Part shown: piece after piece, positions 15,532 through 25,007 of the stretch | Position numbering within the stretch: the first letter of the stretch is position 1 | Layout of the letters: each line of letters begins with the position of its first letter | Assembly (NCBI GenBank): GCA_030840335.1 | Contig: JAUZFR010000077.1 | Span: 1 to 64,000, forward strand | Direction: 5' to 3' | Length of the DNA stretch: 64,000 nucleotides | From: Actinomycetota bacterium | Lineage (GTDB): Bacteria; Actinomycetota; Actinomycetes; Actinomycetales; Microbacteriaceae | Notes under the pieces: generated by a model | What the model was told of the DNA's origin: nothing | The model's database searches: none | Seen by the model: the letters and a program-made list of their open reading frames with translations, nothing else | Made by a program: the position numbers and the translations under genes

Positions 15532-16107
15532 TCAGCCACCGATGGTGCGGTACAGGTCGCGCAGGAGTGCGACCTCGGCAAGATGGTGGATGATCTCGCG
15601 GTTGACCCACCAGATGATGCCGAGAAACGGGATGTTCGGGTCGAGACCCCACGGATACTGGCCGAATCCGGGCTGATCGAGCTGTTCGTCCGTGAGAGTG
15701 AGGAGGCCAGCGCGCCAGCGGTCCATCCAGTCGGAAAGCTCGACGAGGGCGTTGTGGGCGCTCGACGAAAACTCGACGAGGTCGTTCGGGTCGGCTTTGC
15801 GCTCGCCGAAGGTGTACTCCCAGCGTCCGGCCAGTCCGCTGGTGATGTGGCCGAGACGCCAGGCGATGGTGGTGAGTGGCGCGGGTTCCGGTTCGTCGTC
15901 GGGCAGGTCGTTGTCGAGTTGCCACTCCCCCGGGCCGAACGGATGTTTGCTCGTTACCGATCCCCGGCGCCGGATCGACCACATGCCCGGCCATGGCTCC
16001 CAGCGGTACTCTCGATCGGTCAATCCGGCAAGACGTTCACCGCCGATGTTCCAGGAAGTGTCGAACTGGTCGACTAGTGCTCCGAGTCGGTCGAGTGCGA
16101 TATCCAT
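15532..16107 (-). CDS. DinB-like (DfsB) superfamily protein
   Basis: The 191-residue product starts at the ATG at 16107 (MDIALDRLGALVDQFDTSW). It has the four-helix layout of the DinB/YfiT metalloenzyme superfamily: TIAWRLGHITSGLAGRWEYTF supplies the first metal His, and WVNREIIHHLAEVALLRDLY supplies the C-terminal His pair. Such proteins include thiol-dependent S-transferases. This is not DNA polymerase IV. It is divergent from imuA', with the SOS box in the shared 75-base gap. Confidence 0.85.
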   Translation of the reverse strand: MDIALDRLGALVDQFDTSWNIGGERLAGLTDREYRWEPWPGMWSIRRRGSVTSKHPFGPGEWQLDNDLPDDEPEPAPLTTIAWRLGHITSGLAGRWEYTFGERKADPNDLVEFSSSAHNALVELSDWMDRWRAGLLTLTDEQLDQPGFGQYPWGLDPNIPFLGIIWWVNREIIHHLAEVALLRDLYRTIGG

Positions 16108-16156
16108 GGTTCCAGTCTGCGACACGCCGCACGGATGTCGGCGGCAATTGACACTA

Positions 16157-16172
16157 TCGAATGTATGTTCGA
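16157..16172. promoter_or_regulatory. LexA-type SOS box upstream of imuA'
   Basis: TCGAATGTATGTTCGA is a near-perfect palindrome. It matches the Gram-positive/actinobacterial LexA pattern CGAAC-N4-GTTCG with one change in the left half. It lies just before the mutasome genes, which are SOS-controlled in mycobacteria. Confidence 0.75.
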
Positions 16173-16182
16173 ATATGGGGAG

Positions 16183-16893
16183 ATGGCCCCTGCAGCAGCG
16201 ACCCTCGAAGAGTCCGTCTCTTCCGTCGATGCCGTGCGCGACCTGCAGGCGCGCATCCGGTCCATGCAGGCCACGAAGCTGGATTCCCGGCTCATTCCCA
16301 CGCATCCGGCGATCGCCGACCTGCTGCCCGGCGGCGGGCTAAAGCAGGGCGCGACCTACTCGGTCGAGCATTCGGCGACGCTGCTCATGGCAGTGCTCGC
16401 CGGTCCATCGGCTGCGGGTTCGTGGTGCGGGGTCGTCGGGGTTCCCGAATTCGGCGTGGAAGCGGCATCCTCGTTCGGCATCGATCTCGAGCGCCTGGTG
16501 CTCGTCCCTCAGCCGGGCGACCAGTGGCTGGCCGTCACAGCGGCGATTGCCGACGTCATGGGTGTGGTGGTCACCCGGCCGCCCAAGCGAGCCTCAGACG
16601 GCAATCTCGCGCGTTTGGCGGCCCGACTGAGGCAGCGCGGTTCCACGCTCATCGTGCTGGGCAACTGGCCGCAGAGCGAGGCGATGCTGACGCTCTCCGA
16701 AAGCAGCTGGAGCGGCATTGGCAACGGATTCGGTCACCTCGCGGCTCGCCAGGTCACCGTGACCGTTTCGACTCGGCTGGGCGGGCGTCCCCGCTCGGCA
16801 CGGTTGTGGCTGCCAGATCCAGAACTGAAGTTCGTGGCAGTCGAGGCGCCGGGTAACGCAGAATCCCAGAGCGAATACCTGCGTGCGGTATGA
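16183..16893 (+). CDS. imuA': ImuA' mutasome accessory protein (RecA-like fold)
   Basis: The protein is about 236 residues from the ATG at 16183; in-frame ATGs at 16135 and 16165 lie before or inside the SOS box. IPTHPAIADLLPGGGLKQG matches the entry to a RecA-like core. However, the Walker A stretch is degenerate (YSVEHSATLLMAVLAG in place of G-x4-GKT), so ATP binding is doubtful. In mycobacteria, ImuA' joins ImuB and DnaE2 to carry out error-prone translesion synthesis after DNA damage. The stop overlaps the imuB ATG by four bases, showing tight co-translation. Confidence 0.82.
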   Translation: MAPAAATLEESVSSVDAVRDLQARIRSMQATKLDSRLIPTHPAIADLLPGGGLKQGATYSVEHSATLLMAVLAGPSAAGSWCGVVGVPEFGVEAASSFGIDLERLVLVPQPGDQWLAVTAAIADVMGVVVTRPPKRASDGNLARLAARLRQRGSTLIVLGNWPQSEAMLTLSESSWSGIGNGFGHLAARQVTVTVSTRLGGRPRSARLWLPDPELKFVAVEAPGNAESQSEYLRAV

Positions 16894-18467
16894 ACTCAGT
16901 TCCCACCATCCTGCGGAGCATGGTGCTCTGGGTGCCCGACTGGCCGATCGTCGCCGGGGTGCGCATGGCGAAGCTGCCGGCGGATGCCCCGCTCGCCCTC
17001 ATCGAGAAGGGTCTCGTTTTCGCCTGCTCGGCTGCCGCTCGCGCCGAGGGCGTCAAGCGCGGGCTCCGGGTGCGTGAAGCGCAGGCACGATGCCCGGAGC
17101 TGATCGTGAAGCCGTATGAGCAACAGCTCGACCAGAGGGCGTTCGAGACGATCGTGACCGCCATCGAAGAACTGGTGCCGGGTGTGGCGCTCGTGCGGCC
17201 GGGTATTTGCGCGATGAAGGTGCGCGGGCCTGCCCGCTACTACGGCGGGGAGAAGCCGGCGGGGCTCGCCCTCGTTGGATTGCTCGACCAGCTGGGTATT
17301 CCCGGGGCACGAATTGGCATCGCCGACGGACCGTTCACGGCCGAGCAGGCCGCACGCACCGCGACGGCGGCAAAGCGGGTGCGCATCGTCCCGGAAGGGG
17401 CATCCGCACAGTTCCTCGGGCCGCTTCCCATCCGGCTGATCGAGATCCCCGCGCTCGTCGTGCTGCTCAAGCGGCTCGGAATCCTGACCCTCGCCGACTT
17501 CGCGGCGCTGCCCGCAGACGATGTGCTCGGTCGGTTCGGCGAAGAGGGCGCCCACCTGCACGCTCTCGCCGGAGGGCTCGACAGCAGGCCGATCACTCCG
17601 CGAGTCCCGCCAGAAGAACTCGATGTCTCCATCGCGTTCGAACCCCCGCTCGACAGGGTCGACCAGGTGACGTTCGGCGTGCGTGCCTCCGCAGACGATT
17701 TCATCCAGGCCCTCGTCGGGCATCGGCTCGTGTGCACGAGTCTTCGCGTCGAAATCGACACGGAACTCGGCGACTACTCCGAGCGCAGCTGGTTGCACCC
17801 CAGGTCTTTTACCGCTGCGGATGTGGTCGACAGGGTTCGCTGGCAACTGCAGGGCAGCGGTGAGGTCGATACCGGCCTGCGTTCGGCCGTGACCGTCGTG
17901 CGAATCGTGCCCGAAGCCGTTGACGCGATCGGCAACCACGAGGTGGGGCTGTTCGGCGCCGGTCCCGACGAGCGAATCCACTCAGGGCTCTCCCGCGTGC
18001 AGAGCATGCTCGGTCACGCGGGTGTACTGACCCCGGTCGTGAGCGGCGGGCGAACGCTCGCCGACCGGCAGACCACGGTGCCGTGGGGCGATCGTGCGCT
18101 GCTTGTGCGGCAGCCGTCGCAGCCGTGGCCAGGGCAACTCCCCCAGCCAGCGCCGGCAACGGTCTTTCCCACGCCACATCCCGTGCACGTCTTCGGCCCG
18201 AAGGGCGAAGCAGTCGAGGTGAGCGAGCGCGGGGTGTTGTCGGCACCGCCCGCGCAGTTCTCGCCCGTGGCATCCGGCCGCAATCTTCGACGAATCACGG
18301 CGTGGGCCGGGCCGTGGCCCGTCTCGGAGCGATGGTGGGATGCCGATGCTGCTCGGCGTGCAAATCGGTTCCAGGTCGTGGATGCCGACGGGGTGGCCTG
18401 GCTTTTGGTGCTGGAGAGCATCGGTGCGGCCGGTGCCGAGTGGTCCGCAGAAGCGAGATACGACTGA
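16890..18467 (+). CDS. imuB: ImuB, Y-family polymerase-like mutasome hub
   Basis: The 525-residue protein has the Y-family fold, but its active site is eroded. LWVPDWP keeps one Asp (D17), while the usual SIDEAF segment is replaced by ALVRPGICAMKVRG at about 100-113. It therefore should not polymerise DNA. Little-finger-like and C-terminal domains follow, ending in PVSERWWDADAARRANRFQV and SAEARYD, a tail common to ImuB proteins. Known ImuB proteins tether DnaE2 to the beta clamp; a clear clamp motif is not obvious here. It lies between imuA' and dnaE2. Confidence 0.9.
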   Translation: MNSVPTILRSMVLWVPDWPIVAGVRMAKLPADAPLALIEKGLVFACSAAARAEGVKRGLRVREAQARCPELIVKPYEQQLDQRAFETIVTAIEELVPGVALVRPGICAMKVRGPARYYGGEKPAGLALVGLLDQLGIPGARIGIADGPFTAEQAARTATAAKRVRIVPEGASAQFLGPLPIRLIEIPALVVLLKRLGILTLADFAALPADDVLGRFGEEGAHLHALAGGLDSRPITPRVPPEELDVSIAFEPPLDRVDQVTFGVRASADDFIQALVGHRLVCTSLRVEIDTELGDYSERSWLHPRSFTAADVVDRVRWQLQGSGEVDTGLRSAVTVVRIVPEAVDAIGNHEVGLFGAGPDERIHSGLSRVQSMLGHAGVLTPVVSGGRTLADRQTTVPWGDRALLVRQPSQPWPGQLPQPAPATVFPTPHPVHVFGPKGEAVEVSERGVLSAPPAQFSPVASGRNLRRITAWAGPWPVSERWWDADAARRANRFQVVDADGVAWLLVLESIGAAGAEWSAEARYD

Positions 18468-18473
18468 TGATCG

Positions 18474-21400
18474 GTGACCCGGATGGGCTATAGCAACCCG
18501 CCGATCTCCTGGTCGGAGTTCGAGCGAGCACTTTCGACGGGCCGACGCCCCGGTGCGCCACCAGTCGGGGCAGATGGCGGAGACAGTCCGGCGTGGTCGA
18601 ACAAGCGCATGCCGTACGTTCCGCAGCAGATCGAGGATGCCGCTGCCGGAGCCGTCCCCTATGCCGAGCTGCACGCCCACTCCAACTTCAGCTTTCTCGA
18701 TGGGGCAAGCTCGCCCGAGGCACTGCTCGAGGAGTCGAAGCGCCTCGGCCTGCACGCTCTTGCGCTCACCGATCACGACGGCTTCTACGGAATCGTTCGC
18801 CTGGCCGAAGCTGCGGAGAGCCTCGGAGTCAAAACGGTGTTCGGTGCCGAACTCTCCCTCGGACTGACCAAGCCGCAAAACGGTTCGGCCGATCCGGAGG
18901 GCAGTCATCTCGTGGTGCTCGCGCGCGGCGAGGAGGGCTATCACCGGCTTGCCGGTGCACTGACGTCTGCCCAGCTCGCCGGTGAAGAGAAGGGTCGTCC
19001 GCTCTACAACCTCGGTGAGCTCTCCGAGAGATCTGGCGGTAACTTCACGGTGCTGACGGGATGCCGAAAGGGCCGGGTGCGGCAGGCGCTGGCCACATCG
19101 ACGAGTCCTTCGACAAGCTCAGGGGGTTTTTCGGGGAGCGTGGCGGCAACGCGCGAGGTCGACCGGCTCGTCGACCTGTTCGGCCACGACAACGTGCTGG
19201 TCGAACTCTTCGACCAGGGTGACCCGCTTGCCAGCACCCACAACGACGCCCTGGCCGAGATCGCGGCCCGACGCCGCCTGCCGGTGGTTGCGACGGGAAA
19301 CGTGCACTACGCAACACCCGACCAGCACCACCTCGCCACGGCGCTGGCCGCGGTGCGCGCCCGCAGGAGTCTCGACGAGCTGGATGGCTGGCTCCCGGCA
19401 TCCTCGGGGGCGCATTTGCGCAGCGGCGCAGAGATGGCGGCACGTTTCGCCCGCTACCCCGGTGCGGTTGACCTCACCGTGGCGATCGCGGATGCCCACG
19501 CCTTCGAACTGCGCAAGGCTCGGCCCGGTCTCCCCAGGCAGGAGGTCCCGGAGGGATATACGCCGATGACCTGGCTGCGCAAGCTCGTCTGGGACGGGGC
19601 TGCCGAGCGCTATCCCAATCTCGACGAAGATGGCAGGGCGCGCATCGAACGTGAACTCGGAGTGATCGAGGCCAAAGACTTTCCCGGCTACTTTTTGATC
19701 GTCTACGACATCGTGCGGTTTGCCCGGGAGCACGGCATCCTCTGTCAGGGTCGCGGTTCTGCAGCCAATTCCGCGGTCGTCTATCTGCTCAAGGTCACGG
19801 CCGTCGACCCGATCCGCTATGACCTGCCCTTCGAACGATTCCTGTCGAGCATGCGCGATGAGGAGCCGGATATCGATGTCGACTTCGATTCGGATCGTCG
19901 AGAGGAGGTCATCCAGTACGTCTACGAGAAGTACGGCAGGCACAATGCGGCACAGGTCGCGAACGTGATCAGCTATCGCCCGAAGAACGCGGTACGCGAC
20001 ATGGCCAAGGCGCTCGGTCACAGCCCCGGCCAGCAGGATGCCTGGTCGAAGCAGGTCGAGCACTGGGGTGCGCTGACCGAGAGCCAGGACCATGACATTC
20101 CCGATGCGGTCGTCGACCTGGCGCACGAGGTGCTCAAGTTTCCGAGGCACATGGGCATCCACTCCGGCGGAATGGTTCTCACGGATCGCCCGGTCGGCGA
20201 AGTATGCCCGATCGAGCATGGACGAATGGATGGCCGCACGGTACTGCAGTGGGACAAAGACGACTGTGCATGGATGGGGCTGGTCAAGTTCGACCTGCTG
20301 GGTCTCGGCATGCTCGCCGCCCTTCAGTACACCTTCGACATGGTGCGGGATCATCTCGGCGAGGAATGGGATCTCAACAGCATTCCCAAAGAGGAGGCAG
20401 GCGTCTACGACATGTTGTGCCGCGCTGATTCGGTCGGGGTGTTCCAGGTGGAGTCCCGCGCGCAGATGGGACTGCTCCCCCGGCTCCAGCCGCGCCGGTT
20501 GTACGACCTTGTGGTCGAGATCGCGATGGTGCGACCCGGACCGATCCAGGGTGGCGCCGTACATCCGTTCGTTCGGCGCAAACTCGGCCAGGAACCGGTG
20601 ACCTACCTTCATCCGAAGCTCGAGGAGCCGCTGAAGCGCACGCTCGGCATACCGATTTTCCAGGAGCAGCTCATGCAGGTGGCCGTCGCTGTCGGGGGTT
20701 GCAGCGCCGAGGACGCCGACCTGTTGCGTCGCGCCATGGGATCGAAACGCGGGATCGAACGCATCGAGTCCCTGCGCGAGAAGCTCTACGCGGGAATGAA
20801 GAGCAACGGCATCGAAGGCGAGATCGCCGATGAGATCTACGGCAAGATCCAGGCTTTTGCCAACTTCGGTTTCGCCGAGAGCCACAGCCAGAGTTTCGCG
20901 CTGCTCGTCTATGCGAGTGCATGGATGCGCCTGCACTATCCCGGTGCCTTCCTTGCCGCGCTGCTGCGTGCCCAGCCCATGGGGTTTTATTCGCCGCAGA
21001 CTCTCGTCGCGGATGCCCGGCGGCATGGGGTGCAGGTGTTGCGCCCCGACATCCAGCTGTCGGGAGTCGGTGCCGGACTTGAACCGAGTGCGGATCGAGT
21101 TGGTAGCGCGGATCGAGCCTGTCGAGATCTCCCCGCCCCGGATTCCTGCCTCGACCCCAATCAGCCCGCCGTACCCGAGTTCGATCGCAGCATTCCGTTC
21201 GACTCCGATGACCATCGCCGCGATGGCCACTTCGTGGTGAGGCTCGGTCTCGACGAGGTTGGCGGAATCAGCACGGCGATGGCAACCAGGATCGTCGAGG
21301 AACGTGAGCGCGCGGGTGCCTTCTCCGACATGAACGACCTGGTGCGGCGCGTCGGTCTCACCACCCCGCAACTCGAGCTGCTCGCCGCGGCCGGAGCCTT

Positions 21401-21935
21401 CGACTGCTTCGGCCTTACTCGCCGGGAAGCGATGTGGAATGCCGGCAACGCGGCCCAGGATCGCGCGGAGTTTCTCGCCGGAACGGTGGTCGCCGTACAG
21501 CCGCCGCTGTTCTCGATGCCATCAGAGGTCGACGAACTCATCTCGGATCTCTGGGCAACGGGCATGTCGACAGACAATCATCCAGTTCGCCACCTGCGTG
21601 AGCAGCTCGATTCGCGCGGTGTGCTTTCTGCGGCGGCGCTCCGGCAGGCCGAGTCCGGGCGACGCGTCGAGGTGGGCGGTATCGTCACCCACCGGCAGAG
21701 ACCCGCGACAGCCAGCGGCATCACTTTCGTGAACCTCGAAGACGAGACCGGGCTGGTCAACGTCATCTGCGGGGTCGGTGTCTGGAATCGCTACAGGCGA
21801 GTGACTCGGGATGCGACGGCGATGATCGTGCGCGGCATCCTCGAGCGGTCACCCGAAGGCGTTACCAATCTGCTTGCAGACAAATTCGAGGTACTGAGCA
21901 TGACGCCGCAGACCAAATCGCGCGACTTCCGCTAG
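18474..21935 (+). CDS. dnaE2: Error-prone DNA polymerase III alpha subunit DnaE2
   Basis: The 1153-residue protein contains an N-terminal PHP domain (ELHAHSNFSFLDG, then LTDHDGFYG) and the C-family polymerase core with catalytic PDIDVDFDSDRREE. It ends with an OB-fold (VEVGGIVTHRQRP then LVNVICGVGVW). It lacks the tau-binding tail of replicative DnaE1. It performs translesion synthesis with ImuB and ImuA'. The start could be GTG 18474 or ATG 18483. Two surface loops contain translated short repeat elements (19105-19125 and 21112-21132). The stop overlaps the stop of the convergent aminotransferase gene (CTAG). Confidence 0.95.
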   Translation: MTRMGYSNPPISWSEFERALSTGRRPGAPPVGADGGDSPAWSNKRMPYVPQQIEDAAAGAVPYAELHAHSNFSFLDGASSPEALLEESKRLGLHALALTDHDGFYGIVRLAEAAESLGVKTVFGAELSLGLTKPQNGSADPEGSHLVVLARGEEGYHRLAGALTSAQLAGEEKGRPLYNLGELSERSGGNFTVLTGCRKGRVRQALATSTSPSTSSGGFSGSVAATREVDRLVDLFGHDNVLVELFDQGDPLASTHNDALAEIAARRRLPVVATGNVHYATPDQHHLATALAAVRARRSLDELDGWLPASSGAHLRSGAEMAARFARYPGAVDLTVAIADAHAFELRKARPGLPRQEVPEGYTPMTWLRKLVWDGAAERYPNLDEDGRARIERELGVIEAKDFPGYFLIVYDIVRFAREHGILCQGRGSAANSAVVYLLKVTAVDPIRYDLPFERFLSSMRDEEPDIDVDFDSDRREEVIQYVYEKYGRHNAAQVANVISYRPKNAVRDMAKALGHSPGQQDAWSKQVEHWGALTESQDHDIPDAVVDLAHEVLKFPRHMGIHSGGMVLTDRPVGEVCPIEHGRMDGRTVLQWDKDDCAWMGLVKFDLLGLGMLAALQYTFDMVRDHLGEEWDLNSIPKEEAGVYDMLCRADSVGVFQVESRAQMGLLPRLQPRRLYDLVVEIAMVRPGPIQGGAVHPFVRRKLGQEPVTYLHPKLEEPLKRTLGIPIFQEQLMQVAVAVGGCSAEDADLLRRAMGSKRGIERIESLREKLYAGMKSNGIEGEIADEIYGKIQAFANFGFAESHSQSFALLVYASAWMRLHYPGAFLAALLRAQPMGFYSPQTLVADARRHGVQVLRPDIQLSGVGAGLEPSADRVGSADRACRDLPAPDSCLDPNQPAVPEFDRSIPFDSDDHRRDGHFVVRLGLDEVGGISTAMATRIVEERERAGAFSDMNDLVRRVGLTTPQLELLAAAGAFDCFGLTRREAMWNAGNAAQDRAEFLAGTVVAVQPPLFSMPSEVDELISDLWATGMSTDNHPVRHLREQLDSRGVLSAAALRQAESGRRVEVGGIVTHRQRPATASGITFVNLEDETGLVNVICGVGVWNRYRRVTRDATAMIVRGILERSPEGVTNLLADKFEVLSMTPQTKSRDFR
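19105..19125. repeat. Dispersed short repeat inside dnaE2 (TTCGACAAGCTCAGG type)
   Basis: GTCCTTCGACAAGCTCAGGG is a copy of a short motif widely dispersed in high-GC genomes. Here it is read in frame as TSPSTSSGG, in a loop where other DnaE2 proteins have no such residues. Confidence 0.6.
21112..21132. repeat. Second dispersed repeat copy inside dnaE2 (GAGCCTGTCGA type)
   Basis: ATCGAGCCTGTCGAGATCTC matches the opposite orientation of the same element class. It falls in an extra low-conservation segment of DnaE2 (residues about 860-915). Confidence 0.5.
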
Positions 21936-23158
21936 GCACGCTCCGCCTGCGCGAGCAGAACGCAGGTGCTCAACCCGTCGATGGCCGCCGTCAGGTCGTC
22001 AAGGCTCGGGAAGCTGGGTGCGATCCGAATGGTCGAATCGTGCGGATCGTCGCCGTAGGGATACGGCGCGCCCGCACCGGTGACCGCGATGCCCGCTTCC
22101 TTTGCCAGCGCGATGGCACGCGTGGCGCACCCTTCGCCCGCCTCGAGAGTAATGAAATAGCCACCCTTCGGTACTGACCACTCTGCGACTCCGGACAGTC
22201 GGCGCGCGAGAATCTCCAGCACCGCGTCGAATTTGGGAGCGAGCAGCGCCCGCTGATTGCGCATGTGCGCCCGCACACCGTCCGCGCTCTTCAGGAACCG
22301 AACGTGACGCAACTGGTTGATCTTGTCGGGGCCGATCGACCGTACGGATGCGCGCAGCTTCACCCACGCGATGTTGGCGGGGGAAGCGCCAACGAACCCG
22401 ACGCCACCACCCGCGAGGGTGATCTTCGACGTGGACGCGAACACGAAGGGGCGGTCGGGGTTGCCGGCGGCGGCCGCGAGACCGAGCACGTCGATCACGG
22501 GCGCTTCGTCGTCGGTGAGGTGGTGAACGGCATAGGCGTTGTCCCAGAACAGGCGGAAGTCGTCTGCTGCCGGCATCGACACGAGCGCCCGCACCTCGTC
22601 TTCGGTGTAGCTGTAGCCGGTGGGGTTCGAGTAGGTCGGCACGTTCCACATGCCGCGGATACCGGGGTCATTGGCGAGATGCGCTGCGATGGCCTCAAGA
22701 TCGAGAGCACCGTTCACGGGTGGAACGGGGATCATCCGGATGCCGAGTGCCTCGCAGATCGAGAAATGGCGGTCGTATCCCGGTACCGGGCACAGGAACG
22801 CGAGGCCCGCGACATCCCGCCACGGTCCGGAACCGCCCGGAACCCCGTGCAGCAGAGCGTTCACGATCGTGTCGTGCATGATCGGGAGGCTCGTGGTGTC
22901 AAGGGCGAGCAGCTGTTCGACCGGAATGCCCAGAAGCTCGCCGAAGATCGACCGTAGCTCGACGAGCCCGTCCGCGCCTCCATAATTGCGAAGGTCGGTG
23001 TCGCTTGCATCGCGGAAATCCGTCGCACCGGGCAACGCAAGCAGCGCGGATGAGAGGTCGAGCTGGCTCGGCGACGGCTTGCCACGGGTCAGGTCAAGCG
23101 AGAGCTGTCGGTCGCGGAGTTCGTCGTGAGCTTTCCTGAGGTCGTCGATCGTAGTCAC
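21932..23158 (-). CDS. aspT: AspT-type aminotransferase (class I, MocR-like)
   Basis: The 408-residue PLP enzyme belongs to the actinobacterial AspT group of aspartate aminotransferases, as judged from LTRGKPSPSQLDLS, CPVPGYDRHF, VPTYSNPTGYSY and the Schiff-base region STSKITLAGGGVGF. It would exchange the amino group between aspartate and 2-oxoglutarate in the cytosol. The GTG start lies six bases after TAGCGT (minus strand), suggesting a leaderless transcript. Confidence 0.9.
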   Translation of the reverse strand: MTTIDDLRKAHDELRDRQLSLDLTRGKPSPSQLDLSSALLALPGATDFRDASDTDLRNYGGADGLVELRSIFGELLGIPVEQLLALDTTSLPIMHDTIVNALLHGVPGGSGPWRDVAGLAFLCPVPGYDRHFSICEALGIRMIPVPPVNGALDLEAIAAHLANDPGIRGMWNVPTYSNPTGYSYTEDEVRALVSMPAADDFRLFWDNAYAVHHLTDDEAPVIDVLGLAAAAGNPDRPFVFASTSKITLAGGGVGFVGASPANIAWVKLRASVRSIGPDKINQLRHVRFLKSADGVRAHMRNQRALLAPKFDAVLEILARRLSGVAEWSVPKGGYFITLEAGEGCATRAIALAKEAGIAVTGAGAPYPYGDDPHDSTIRIAPSFPSLDDLTAAIDGLSTCVLLAQAERA

Positions 23159-23164
23159 GCCTTA

Positions 23165-23170
23165 ACGCTA
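23165..23170 (-). promoter_or_regulatory. -10 box TAGCGT for leaderless aspT
   Basis: On the minus strand, TAGCGT-TAAGGC-GTG places the box six bases before the aspT start. It overlaps the last codons of the helicase gene. Confidence 0.4.
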
Positions 23171-24949
23171 CTGCCCGGCGTGCATTCGCTTGCGCAGGTA
23201 ATCGATGCGTGCCTGAAGCTGCGTTACCGTCGCCTGGGCAACCGCAGGGCCACCGCACACTCGCCGCAGTTCGGCATGGATGAGGCCGTGCGGCTCGTTG
23301 CCGAGCTTCGCGCGCATGCCTACGAGGCTGTTGAGCAGCGAACGCTGCTCTTTCAGGGTGCGGTACATCGGTTTGTTCTCGGGCTGGGCTTCGGCCGGCC
23401 TGCCGGAAGCTCGCCTGGACTGGCGAGCCTGCCGCTGCTTCAGCAGATCTCGAACCTGGTCGGGCTCGAGGATGCCGGGGATGCCCAGGAAGTCAAGCTC
23501 TTCATCGCTGCCGGTCTCGGCCGCAAAACCGAACTCCGAGCCCTCATACAAAACCCGATCAAAGTTTGCATCGGACTCGAGCGCCTGCCAGGTGAATTCG
23601 TCCTGCAGCGCCTCGGATGCCTTCTCGGACCGGTTGGCTTCATCGAGCAGTTCATCATCGAGTGTGTCGTCGTCGGGACGCTCCCGGTCGAGCGCATGGT
23701 CGCGCTCGAGTTCGAGCAGCGCGGCGAGCGACATCAGCGATGGCACGCTGGGGACGAAGATCGATGCGGTCTCTCCACGTCTGCGTGCGCGCACGAACCT
23801 GCCGATGGCTTGTGCAAAGTAGAGCGGGGTCGCGGCCGATGTCGCGTACACGCCGACAGCGAGCCGCGGCACGTCGACGCCCTCTGACACCATTCGCACC
23901 GCGACCATCCACCTGCTGTCACTCGTCGAGAACTTCTCGATGCGGTCGCTGGCTTCCTTCTCGTCGGAGAGCACGATCGTCGGGGCCTCGCCGGTGAGCT
24001 CGTGCAGCACTTTCGCGTAGGCGCGCGCGGCAAAGTGGTCGGTGGCGATGACGAGCCCGCCGGCATCCGGGATCGAGTGCCGAACCTCGGTCAGCCTGCG
24101 ATCAGCTGCGCGCAGGACCGCGGGAATCCATTCGCCCTCCGGCGCGAGGGCCGTACGCCAGGCCTGTGCGGTGACGTCTTTCGTGTCGTCCTCGCCGAGT
24201 CGCGCCTCGAACTCTTCACCCATCTTCGTGCGCCAGCGCATCTTGCCCGCATAGGCGAGAAACAGCACTGGGCGAACGACGCCGTCGGCAAGGGCGCGAC
24301 CGTACCCGTAGTTGTAGTCGGTCTGGGACAACCGGATGCCGTGCTCGTCGCGAAGGTACGTGACAAACGGGATGGCGGCGGTGTCGGACCGGAAGGGTGT
24401 GCCGGTGAGCGAAAGCCGCCGCGTCGCGGGCTCAAACGCCTCGCGGATCGCGTCTCCCCAGCTGAGAGCATCGCCACCGTGGTGAACCTCATCGAGAATG
24501 ACCAGAGTTCGGCCCGATTCGGTCAGCTGGCGGTGCAGGGCGGCGCGCGTCGCGACCTGCGCGTAGGTGACCACGACGCCGTTGAACCGTCGACCGCCGA
24601 AGCCGTGGCTGTTCTTGAACTCGGGATTGAGCCGGATGCCCGCGCGGTGCGCGGCGTCTGCCCACTGACGCTTGAGGTGCTCCGTTGGTGCGACGACTGT
24701 AATGCGATCGACCACGCGCCGAGCCAGCAACTCGGCTGCCAGCCGCAGAGCGAAGGTGGTCTTGCCAGCACCCGGAGTCGCGGCCGCGAGGAAGTCGCGA
24801 GGCTCCGTCTCGAAGTAGCGATCCAGCGCTTCGGCCTGCCAGGCGCGAAGCTTGTCTGCTGTTCCGCGCGCGGCACGCTCGGGGTACGACGGCGAAAGAT
24901 GCTCGGCGGCAAAGGTGCCGACCGGGCGTTCTTCAGAAGGAGTCGTCAC
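23168..24949 (-). CDS. DEAD/DEAH-box helicase (XPB/SSL2-like)
   Basis: The product is about 593 residues from the GTG at 24949; the frame is open to 25078. It has the Walker A motif ATPGAGKTTFALRLA, then VAPTEHLKRQW, the DEVH box ILDEVHHGG, motif III LTGTPFRSD, and helicase C-terminal motifs MVSEGVDVPRL and QAIGRFVRARR. A C-terminal helical region of about 170 residues follows. It is an SF2 ATPase likely to act on double-stranded nucleic acid. It sits between the mutasome and DNA polymerase IV, which fits DNA repair, but this is only context. Confidence 0.88.
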   Translation of the reverse strand: MTTPSEERPVGTFAAEHLSPSYPERAARGTADKLRAWQAEALDRYFETEPRDFLAAATPGAGKTTFALRLAAELLARRVVDRITVVAPTEHLKRQWADAAHRAGIRLNPEFKNSHGFGGRRFNGVVVTYAQVATRAALHRQLTESGRTLVILDEVHHGGDALSWGDAIREAFEPATRRLSLTGTPFRSDTAAIPFVTYLRDEHGIRLSQTDYNYGYGRALADGVVRPVLFLAYAGKMRWRTKMGEEFEARLGEDDTKDVTAQAWRTALAPEGEWIPAVLRAADRRLTEVRHSIPDAGGLVIATDHFAARAYAKVLHELTGEAPTIVLSDEKEASDRIEKFSTSDSRWMVAVRMVSEGVDVPRLAVGVYATSAATPLYFAQAIGRFVRARRRGETASIFVPSVPSLMSLAALLELERDHALDRERPDDDTLDDELLDEANRSEKASEALQDEFTWQALESDANFDRVLYEGSEFGFAAETGSDEELDFLGIPGILEPDQVRDLLKQRQARQSRRASGRPAEAQPENKPMYRTLKEQRSLLNSLVGMRAKLGNEPHGLIHAELRRVCGGPAVAQATVTQLQARIDYLRKRMHAGQ

Positions 24950-25007
24950 TTGATGAAACTTTACCGGGTGGGTCTGACGTGCCCGTTCGACTGTGGACAA
25001 CCGGCAG

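Noticed and set aside
16896-17981. A 361-codon minus-strand frame opposite imuB
   Set aside because: It is rich in Arg, His and Asp with no conserved motif, and is antisense to a well-supported gene.
19119-21371. A 750-codon open frame on the minus strand inside dnaE2
   Set aside because: It is antisense to a clear DnaE2, has no recognisable domain, and is explained by high GC content at third codon positions.
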